From the NCBI GenBank assembly GCA_030592355.1, contig JAUVJE010000124.1, positions 1 to 7,359 on the forward strand: DNA of 7,359 nt, read 5' to 3'. The notes under the pieces are model-generated. The model was not told where the DNA came from. It worked only from the letters and a program-made list of their open reading frames with translations, and searched no databases. Source of the stretch: Clostridia bacterium. Lineage in GTDB: Bacteria; Bacillota; Clostridia; DUPQ01. The position numbers were made by a program, and so were the translations under genes. Positions 1 through 5,173 of this stretch are shown piece after piece (position 1 is the stretch's first letter; each line of letters starts with the position of its first letter).

Positions 1-186
1 TAAGGGAATAATATTCGGGGGTTTCTAAAGAGCAATTTTTCAATTTAAGGGAAATATCAGATGAAAAAGTAACAAAAGATGGATTGCGAACCTCACTGTC
101 TGTACGGAGGGGTTACGGTTAAATTCATTAAAAAATTACCAACATAAACCTATGGGGAGTTCAAAGTAATTTGCTTATCTATTGAA
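1..186. other. Left-edge stretch with no supportable gene
   Basis: No reading frame of useful length with a start and ribosome binding site lies here on either strand. An upstream plus-strand gene could end within the first 28 bases (stops at 1-3, 9-11 and 26-28 in the three frames), but too little is visible to say. A purine-rich GGAGGGG at 106-112 looks like a ribosome binding site but is followed by no usable start. A second one, GGGGAG at 154-159, lies ahead of the gene at 187. I found no convincing sigma-A promoter, so the next gene may be read from an upstream operon promoter. Confidence 0.5.
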
Positions 187-1422
187 ATGTACTGGGTTTT
201 CAAACTGGCGGGAGTATCTAAAGCAGTGATTAATATTAAGAAAGTTCTAAATAAATATTTGCTGAGAGACGTATTTATAAGTCTGGGGCAATTGGCGGTT
301 TCTTTTGGATGTGTGTTTATAAAATACAGGAAAAGATACAAAGACATCTGGATAATCAGCGAAAGACCGTCTGAAGCCAGGGACAATGGTTACTGGCTGT
401 TCAAATATATAATGGACAACGGGCTTCATGATAATGTTTGGTACATTATCCGACCTGAGGCAAGTGATGTGGCAAAGCTTGAGAAATATTCCGAAAGACT
501 TATTAGGTACGGAAGTATAAAGCATCATGGGTATTATTGTTTAAGCAGTTGCTCTATCAGCACTCAGTCGTCATTTAGCTCACCGAGCTATATTGCTGCA
601 AAGTACTTTAAGAGATTAATGCCGGTAAAAAAGAGATATGTATATTTAGGGCATGGAATCCTTAAAGACGATGTTGAATTCCTTTATAGAAAGAATGCCA
701 AAATTGACCTGCTTATCACAGATAGTAGAGCAGAAGCACGGGAAATGAAAGATATTGGCGGATATGAAGACAATAATGTGGTGATTACAGGACGCCCGAG
801 GAATGACGGTCTTCACGATGCAATATTACAAAAAGAGATATTGATTATGCCTACAAACCGCATATGGTTCCTTGAAAAATCAGGGGAGGCAAGAGAGAAA
901 ATGTTTTTAGAATCAACGTTTTTCCATGAATACCAAAGCTTTATGAATAATCCGGTGCTCCATGATATTCTTAAAAAGGAAGGGTATAAACTTATGTTTT
1001 TTCTTCACCCGAATACTCAGGGGCTTCTTCATCATTTTAAATCCGGGAATGAGAATATCAGCCTTATCAAGGCAAAAGACATGGGTATGCAGGAAGCATT
1101 AAAAAGAGCTGCTATACTTATAACAGATTACTCAAGCGTAGCTTTTGATTTTGCATATATGGAGAAACCTGTGATTTATTTCCAATTTGATTATGAGGAA
1201 TTCAGAAAGAGGCAGTACAAAGAGGGATGGTTCTCATATAAGCGGGACGGAGTGGGTGAAATAGTTGACAATCAGCATGATTTGCTTTTAAAAATATTAG
1301 AGTTAATTGATGCAGGATGTAAAATGGATAACAGATATATTGAAAAGATCAGGGGTTTTTACGCATTTAACGATACAAACAACTGCAAGCGTGTTTTTGA
1401 TAGTATAATAAATATTCTTTAA
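187..1422 (+). CDS. CDP-glycerol glycerophosphotransferase family protein (TagB/TagF-like)
   Basis: Predicted cytosolic, membrane-associated transferase that moves glycerol phosphate from CDP-glycerol onto a growing teichoic-acid-like or capsular polymer. The 411-residue protein has the family signatures in order: an N-terminal stretch with a hydrophobic segment at about residues 28-46 and basic residues after it, SERPSEARDNGYWLFKY at 58-74, GHGILKDD at 155-162 (the position of the family's HG catalytic motif, H156), TGRPRND at 201-207, FLHPN at 272-276 (second conserved His, H274), and LITDYSSVAFDFAYMEKPV at 311-329, the phosphate-binding end of the active site. It is a single-domain protein, shorter than TagF enzymes with an added N-terminal domain. 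The start is uncertain: ATG 187 has no good ribosome binding site, the frame is closed at 145-147, and GTG 226 has GCGGGAG 11 bases before it. The acceptor is unknown. It probably shares a transcript with the dehydratase 65 bases downstream, since no terminator is seen between them. Confidence 0.9.
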   Translation: MYWVFKLAGVSKAVINIKKVLNKYLLRDVFISLGQLAVSFGCVFIKYRKRYKDIWIISERPSEARDNGYWLFKYIMDNGLHDNVWYIIRPEASDVAKLEKYSERLIRYGSIKHHGYYCLSSCSISTQSSFSSPSYIAAKYFKRLMPVKKRYVYLGHGILKDDVEFLYRKNAKIDLLITDSRAEAREMKDIGGYEDNNVVITGRPRNDGLHDAILQKEILIMPTNRIWFLEKSGEAREKMFLESTFFHEYQSFMNNPVLHDILKKEGYKLMFFLHPNTQGLLHHFKSGNENISLIKAKDMGMQEALKRAAILITDYSSVAFDFAYMEKPVIYFQFDYEEFRKRQYKEGWFSYKRDGVGEIVDNQHDLLLKILELIDAGCKMDNRYIEKIRGFYAFNDTNNCKRVFDSIINIL

Positions 1423-1470
1423 GAAGAGAAAAAGCAAGCAACCGGTAAATAAAAGTTAATTGAATTAAAC

Positions 1471-1490
1471 GGGGAGTAAAGGTTATATTG
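1471..1490 (+). promoter_or_regulatory. Ribosome binding site and TTG start of rfbB
   Basis: GGGGAG at 1471-1476 lies 11 bases before TTG at 1488, and AAAGG at 1478-1482 lies 5 bases before it. TTG is preferred because it places the Rossmann-fold GxxGxxG motif at residue 13, the usual place for this family, and because no ATG occurs in frame before that motif. Confidence 0.65.
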
Positions 1491-2468
1491 GCGGATGGCA
1501 TTTTAAAAACATATCTTGTAACAGGAGGAGCTGGCTTTATAGGTTCGCATTTTATCGAGAATGTGCTGTGTAACAGCGGCACTAGGGTTGTTAATCTGGA
1601 TAAGCTGACCTATGCCGGCAATATGCATAATCTGTCTGGTTTTTCAGAAAATCAAAATCATATTTTTATCAAAGGGGATATATGCGACAGGCGTTTGCTG
1701 GATAAAATTTTTAATGAATATGAGATTGACTGTGTGGTTAATTTTGCTGCAGAGAGCCATGTAGATAGAAGTATTTCCCACTCATATCCTTTTATTCACA
1801 CAAATGTAATTGGAGTAATGGAGCTTCTGGAGGCTGCGAAAGGTCACTGGAATAATTTCAACGGAAAATTATTTCTGCAAATATCCACTGATGAAGTATA
1901 TGGCTCTTTGTCAGAAGGTGTGTTTGCAGATGAAAAATCATTGCAAAGGCCCGGGAATCCGTATTCAGCCAGCAAGGCGGCGGCTGATCTTCTTGTTATG
2001 TCATATTTCAATACATATAAAATGCCTGTTATTGTAACCCGCAGCTGCAATAATTTCGGTTCGCGGCAGCATTTTGAGAAATTTATACCCACAATGGTAA
2101 ATTGCTTGAAAAAGGGTGAGAAGCTGCCGTTATACGGAGACGGGCTCAATGAACGGGAATGGATTTACGTGAAAGACCACTGCAGCCGGCTGCTGGATAT
2201 TCTGAATTTTGGACAAGCGGGGGAGATTTACAACATCGGAAGCGGTTGCATACAAAATAATATTGATGTTATAAGAAAAATCATCGGAATATATAATGGA
2301 ATCACTGGTTCTGAACTTGATGAATCTGTAATATCTTATGTTAAGGACAGAAAAGGCCACGACAGAAGATATGCACTTGATTACAGTAAAGCTTTAAAAT
2401 TCTTTAACTGGGCTGAATCCTCTGATTTCGCCCAAACCCTTCAAGAAACAATTCAATCATATCTCTAA
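1488..2468 (+). CDS. rfbB: dTDP-glucose 4,6-dehydratase
   Basis: Also called RmlB. It converts dTDP-glucose to dTDP-4-keto-6-deoxyglucose with a bound NAD+, the entry step to rhamnose and other deoxysugars of surface glycans. It is an extended short-chain dehydrogenase of 326 residues, slightly shorter than the usual 330-360. Visible motifs are TGGAGFIGS at 12-20 (NAD-binding GxxGxxG), DKLTYAGNMHNL at 38-49 (typical of RmlB), NFAAESHVDRSI at 85-96, STDEVYGS at 133-140 with the catalytic T134-D135-E136, YSASK at 159-163 (Y159 and K163), NNFG at 188-191, NEREWIYVKDH at 221-231, and DRKGHDRRYALD at 287-298, the nucleotide-binding C-terminal signature. All catalytic residues are present, so it should be active. 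Not seen nearby are rmlA, rmlC or rmlD. The product may feed a different deoxysugar, or those genes lie outside the window. A related NDP-sugar dehydratase is possible but less likely given the RmlB-specific motifs. Confidence 0.92.
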   Translation: MADGILKTYLVTGGAGFIGSHFIENVLCNSGTRVVNLDKLTYAGNMHNLSGFSENQNHIFIKGDICDRRLLDKIFNEYEIDCVVNFAAESHVDRSISHSYPFIHTNVIGVMELLEAAKGHWNNFNGKLFLQISTDEVYGSLSEGVFADEKSLQRPGNPYSASKAAADLLVMSYFNTYKMPVIVTRSCNNFGSRQHFEKFIPTMVNCLKKGEKLPLYGDGLNEREWIYVKDHCSRLLDILNFGQAGEIYNIGSGCIQNNIDVIRKIIGIYNGITGSELDESVISYVKDRKGHDRRYALDYSKALKFFNWAESSDFAQTLQETIQSYL

Positions 2469-2470
2469 AA

Positions 2471-2499
2471 CCAGAAAACTTCCCTGGGAACATTTCTGG
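2471..2499. repeat. Interrupted inverted repeat after rfbB
   Basis: CCAGAAA at 2471-2477 pairs with TTTCTGG at 2493-2499. Inside them the 11-base palindrome TTCCCTGGGAA (2480-2490) can extend the hairpin after a two-by-two mismatch. It starts two bases after the rfbB stop codon. No run of T follows it directly, so as a terminator it would act only together with the second hairpin. Confidence 0.55.
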
Positions 2500-2507
2500 C
2501 GTTCGAC

Positions 2508-2534
2508 GAAACCTTCCCGGAAGGTTTCACGATT
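2508..2534. terminator. Likely bidirectional terminator between convergent genes
   Basis: GAAACCTTCC at 2508-2517 and GGAAGGTTTC at 2519-2528 form a perfect 10-base inverted repeat around a single C. In practice this gives an 8-base stem with a five-base loop. On the plus strand it is followed by ACGATTTTA, a weak T tract. It lies between the rfbB stop (2468) and the stop of the minus-strand SGNH-like gene (2535), where a shared terminator is expected. The short T tract keeps confidence moderate. Confidence 0.55.
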
Positions 2535-3452
2535 TTAGGGGGATGTAATACCAAGGTGAGTCAATAATTCATCTGTGAATTTGATAGCTCCTATTTGATT
2601 CATGTGACTGCTGTTTTTGAACAATTCATAATTCGTTTCATAGTTTGGATGCGAGCCATAATTATAATATTCCACATTATATTTTTCTTTTACAAGGACC
2701 ATAGAACTAGTGAAATCATTAATAATTTCCTCTGTACATAGCTCTGTATAAGTATCAGCAACGGGAATAGTTACAAGAACCGGTGTCATATTTATTTCTA
2801 ATGTAAATTCAATAAGTTCATATAAATCTTCAAGTTGCACTGGGTCAAATTCATATAAATTGAAATAAGTTTCTTTATTATATTCCTGTGAAGCCAATAG
2901 TTGTTTCTTTGTATAATCTGCAAGTACTTTTGGTTGGCTGGGTATGGCTCCGTACGTAGATTTAAGTGCTGTTACAAGTTCTTTGTCAGAAACTAGTATT
3001 GGGAAGATTTTATATAGAATGTAATTGCTTAAACTAAAATCATCTATATGAGTTGGATTTAATATGCGATAATAACGCAGGCCTTGTTTCTTTTTCAAAT
3101 CTTCATCGATTTTTATAAAGGATAAATAACTTACCGGTATTATTACATAACCCCCCTCTTTCAGATGAGCCTTGTATTGCTGAAGTATCTTAAGGTCATA
3201 ATAAAAAGTCTGGCTGCTTACAGAAAATTTCCAGCAATTATAATTTTGAACCTGTGAATAGTTTAGACCTGCTGATCCGTGGGAAGTCCCGGTATTAACT
3301 ATATCCAGCTCATGAGGAACATTCTTGAATCTTGTCCAATTCATTATTTTGCTTTTAAAATAATCTGAATATATATAAGTAATATTCATTGCAGAAAATA
3401 TAATTAGAACGATCGATGATATCAATACTATTTTATAAATGAATTTTTTCAA
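2535..3452 (-). CDS. Membrane-anchored SGNH-like protein partnered with MBOAT (DltD/AlgJ-like)
   Basis: A 305-residue protein with a short basic N-terminus and one hydrophobic segment at about residues 7-25, read as a signal anchor that places the rest outside the membrane. The fold hints at the SGNH/GDSL superfamily: NTGTSHG at 53-59 matches the block I Ser motif (S57 candidate nucleophile) and SSHMNQIGAIKFTDEL at 281-296 matches the C-terminal block carrying the catalytic His (H283). Proteins of this type act with MBOAT acyltransferases in DltB/DltD, AlgI/AlgJ and PatA/PatB-like systems to put acyl groups on exported polymers. The residue three before the His, usually Asp, is Asn (N280, codon AAC). 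The start is TTG: its ribosome binding site overlaps the stop codon of the MBOAT gene. The chemistry (transferase, esterase or helper) cannot be told from sequence. Confidence 0.8.
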   Translation of the reverse strand: MKKFIYKIVLISSIVLIIFSAMNITYIYSDYFKSKIMNWTRFKNVPHELDIVNTGTSHGSAGLNYSQVQNYNCWKFSVSSQTFYYDLKILQQYKAHLKEGGYVIIPVSYLSFIKIDEDLKKKQGLRYYRILNPTHIDDFSLSNYILYKIFPILVSDKELVTALKSTYGAIPSQPKVLADYTKKQLLASQEYNKETYFNLYEFDPVQLEDLYELIEFTLEINMTPVLVTIPVADTYTELCTEEIINDFTSSMVLVKEKYNVEYYNYGSHPNYETNYELFKNSSHMNQIGAIKFTDELLTHLGITSP

Positions 3453-3464
3453 TGATAACTCCTA
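3450..3464 (-). promoter_or_regulatory. Overlapping stop codon and ribosome binding site coupling MBOAT to the SGNH-like gene
   Basis: On the minus strand TAGGAG (3464-3459) contains both the TAG stop of the MBOAT gene and an AGGAG ribosome binding site. Six bases separate it from the TTG start at 3452-3450. Ribosomes finishing the first gene are placed directly at the start of the second, so the two proteins are probably translationally coupled. Confidence 0.75.
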
Positions 3465-4925
3465 AAACTGAAAATAAATATACGGGCTTCCCGTAAATTT
3501 CCCCAAAATAAGTATGGTCATTATTATTCCTAAATAAACGGCATATCTAAAAACGGGTTTTCTGGTACTTAGTTTTTCAAACAACCTTCTGTTTCTACCC
3601 ATATATTGCACAATTTCAACTATCAGACAGCCGGTTGCTATAATTGCTAGCTCAATTCGATTAATATTCAGCCGTTCCAGAAGCCCCGTGAACAATGGGA
3701 CATTATTTGGGGTAAACATTTGTCTGAAAAAGGATATGGCAGATGAAATATCAGGTGCCCTGAAAAAGACCATTGCAATTGTGACGGTTGACATCACTCC
3801 GATAAATTCCAGGGTTCTGTTCAGCATTGGCATTTTATCAATTTTTAATTTTGATTTTACTTTCTTTCTAAAAGGACGAGTTAGATTGCCGAAAATCATA
3901 ACTATGGCTAAGAATGCTCCCCACACTATGAAAGACCAGTCCGCTCCATGCCACAACCCGCAGATGGCAAGGGTTATTATTGTAGAGAGTATATAAGCGA
4001 AACGTTTGTTAAGTTTCCTGAATTTTTTATAAAGGGGAACCGAGAGATAACTCGCAAACCACGAAGTTAGGGAAATATGCCATCTGCTCCATAGGTCGCT
4101 TATTGTTCTTGCGGCAAAGGGCCTTCTGAAATTTATCATAAGATTGATGCCGAGAATCTTAGCGGTTCCTCTGGCAATGTCAGTGTAGCTGGAAAAATCA
4201 AAGTACAGTTGATAGAGAAATACAGCCCCGGAAACAAACAAATGAATTCCGGAAAATTCTTCAGGTGTTGCAAAAATCGAATCAATGGCAATGGCGAGTC
4301 TATCGGCAATAATTGCTTTTTTAAAAAATCCCCAGCAAATCAGCATCATGCCTTCTACGGACTGGGCATAGTCGAAATGGAATTTCTTTTTCAGCTGGGG
4401 AAGAAGATTAGAAGCCCTTTCAATCGGACCGGCTACAAGCTGTGGGAAAAAGGAGACATAGAGAGCGAAATATCCAAAGTGCTTTTCCGGTTGAACGGTT
4501 CCTCTATAGACATCTATTGTATAGCCGATTGTCTGAAATGTATAAAAGGAAATACCTATAGGCAGTAATATGTTCCACCCGGTTCCTGCATAATTGATTC
4601 CTGCCGATAAAAGAAGCGATGAAACTGCAGTGTCGACCATTCCGAAATATTTAAAGAATCCCAGTAAACCAAGATTCACGAATAAGCTGAGAAGAAGGAA
4701 CATTTTTCGTTTTCGCTTATTGTCTGTTTTAGACATCTGTATTGCCGCAAAATAATCAACACTTGTTGATGCAAGCAGAAGAATTATAAATGACGGTTTC
4801 CAGAACATATAAAATGTATAGCTTGCAGCCAGAAGAAGAATCCATCTGAACTTATGAGGGAGAATGTAATACAATGAAATTGCAGTTATAAAAAGAATGA
4901 CATATTCAATTGAAATAAAACTCAT
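3462..4925 (-). CDS. MBOAT family O-acyltransferase (AlgI/DltB/PatA type)
   Basis: Polytopic membrane enzyme of 487 residues, the usual family length, predicted to move an acyl group (often acetyl, or D-alanyl in DltB) across the membrane to an extracytoplasmic acceptor. Family motifs seen in order: SFYTFQTIGYTIDVYRG at 126-142, VSFFPQLVAGPIERA at 157-171, FDFSSYTDIARGTAKILGI at 242-260, NFRRPFAARTISDLWSRWHISL at 265-286 (W282-H283), and LAICGLWHGADWSF at 319-332 with the invariant catalytic His as H326. Many hydrophobic segments run the whole length, from about residue 5 to 480. ATG at 4925 has GAGGG 7 bases upstream (4937-4933). It is first in a two-gene unit with the SGNH-like gene. The adjacent CDP-glycerol transferase and dehydratase suggest a teichoic-acid-like or deoxysugar-containing glycan as acceptor, but that is inference. 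No dltA or dltC is seen, which makes an acetylation system more likely than D-alanylation. Confidence 0.93.
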   Translation of the reverse strand: MSFISIEYVILFITAISLYYILPHKFRWILLLAASYTFYMFWKPSFIILLLASTSVDYFAAIQMSKTDNKRKRKMFLLLSLFVNLGLLGFFKYFGMVDTAVSSLLLSAGINYAGTGWNILLPIGISFYTFQTIGYTIDVYRGTVQPEKHFGYFALYVSFFPQLVAGPIERASNLLPQLKKKFHFDYAQSVEGMMLICWGFFKKAIIADRLAIAIDSIFATPEEFSGIHLFVSGAVFLYQLYFDFSSYTDIARGTAKILGINLMINFRRPFAARTISDLWSRWHISLTSWFASYLSVPLYKKFRKLNKRFAYILSTIITLAICGLWHGADWSFIVWGAFLAIVMIFGNLTRPFRKKVKSKLKIDKMPMLNRTLEFIGVMSTVTIAMVFFRAPDISSAISFFRQMFTPNNVPLFTGLLERLNINRIELAIIATGCLIVEIVQYMGRNRRLFEKLSTRKPVFRYAVYLGIIMTILILGKFTGSPYIYFQF

Positions 4926-4951
4926 ACAATAACCCTCGCCCTAACATTGTA

Positions 4952-4966
4952 ATTTTATCATAAAAT
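4952..4966. repeat. 7-1-7 perfect dyad upstream of the MBOAT gene
   Basis: ATTTTAT, one central C, then ATAAAAT: a perfect 7-base inverted repeat, 27 bases before the MBOAT start. The 7-1-7 layout resembles operators of dimeric regulators such as the Fur/PerR group, but the bases do not match their consensus well and the stretch is A/T only. A minus-strand TATGAT at 4962-4957 inside it could serve as a -10 element. I see no good -35 partner (TTTAAC at 4983-4978 is 15 bases away). Confidence 0.35.
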
Positions 4967-5026
4967 AGTTTGAGGGGGTTAAAGTTTTTCTTCAGGTATT
5001 GCTACCATCGCTATTTTATATTTAAT

Positions 5027-5055
5027 TTGACTTACCTAATATATATATATATCAT
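5027..5055 (+). promoter_or_regulatory. Sigma-A-like promoter candidate P1 for the PHP-sensor gene
   Basis: TTGACT (5027-5032, five of six matches to the -35 consensus) and TATCAT (5050-5055, five of six to the -10) are 17 bases apart, the optimal spacing. The spacer contains most of an (AT)7 tract. Predicted from sequence only; the very A/T-rich setting raises the chance of a false match. Confidence 0.45.
5039..5052. repeat. (AT)7 dinucleotide tract
   Basis: Seven uninterrupted AT units. The tract overlaps the spacer and the first bases of the -10 of promoter candidate P1 and ends 6 bases before the -35 of P2. Gain or loss of one unit would move the P1 spacer from 17 to 19 or 15 bases. Confidence 0.8.
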
Positions 5056-5058
5056 TAT

Positions 5059-5086
5059 TTTACAAAGTAATATGTATTGAGATAAT
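5059..5086 (+). promoter_or_regulatory. Sigma-A-like promoter candidate P2 for the PHP-sensor gene
   Basis: TTTACA (5059-5064) and GATAAT (5081-5086) each differ from consensus at one base and are 16 bases apart. Transcription would begin near 5093, giving a leader of about 80 bases before the ATG at 5174. It follows P1 in tandem. Confidence 0.5.
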
Positions 5087-5173
5087 AGTTTTTTTGTACT
5101 ATTTGGAATGTAGTAACCGGATTGCCGGAAGCACAAAACCATATGTCGAATTCTTTGCTTTGAGGATGTGGAT

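Noticed and set aside
1..28. Possible 3' end of an upstream plus-strand gene, with stops at 1-3, 9-11 and 26-28
   Set aside because: At most eight codons would be visible and no family can be recognised, so a gene cannot be supported.
106..112. GGAGGGG resembling a ribosome binding site
   Set aside because: No ATG, GTG or TTG with an open frame follows at a workable distance.
89..114. Imperfect hairpin AACCTC / GAGG-GG-TT upstream of the first gene
   Set aside because: It has only six base pairs interrupted by a bulge and no T tract follows, so it is neither a terminator nor a clear RNA structure.
3688..4568. Open plus-strand frames of 102 and 119 codons opposite the MBOAT gene
   Set aside because: They lie wholly inside a well-supported conserved gene on the other strand, lack ribosome binding sites and show no recognisable protein family.
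4957..4983. Minus-strand promoter TTTAAC / TATGAT for the MBOAT gene
   Set aside because: The 15-base spacer and poor -35 match are too weak to list as a promoter; mentioned only with the dyad.
5117..5128. CCGG-ATTG-CCGG hairpin in the leader of the sensor gene, considered as a riboswitch or attenuator part
   Set aside because: A four-base stem with nothing else conserved around it is too weak, and no riboswitch class is recognised.
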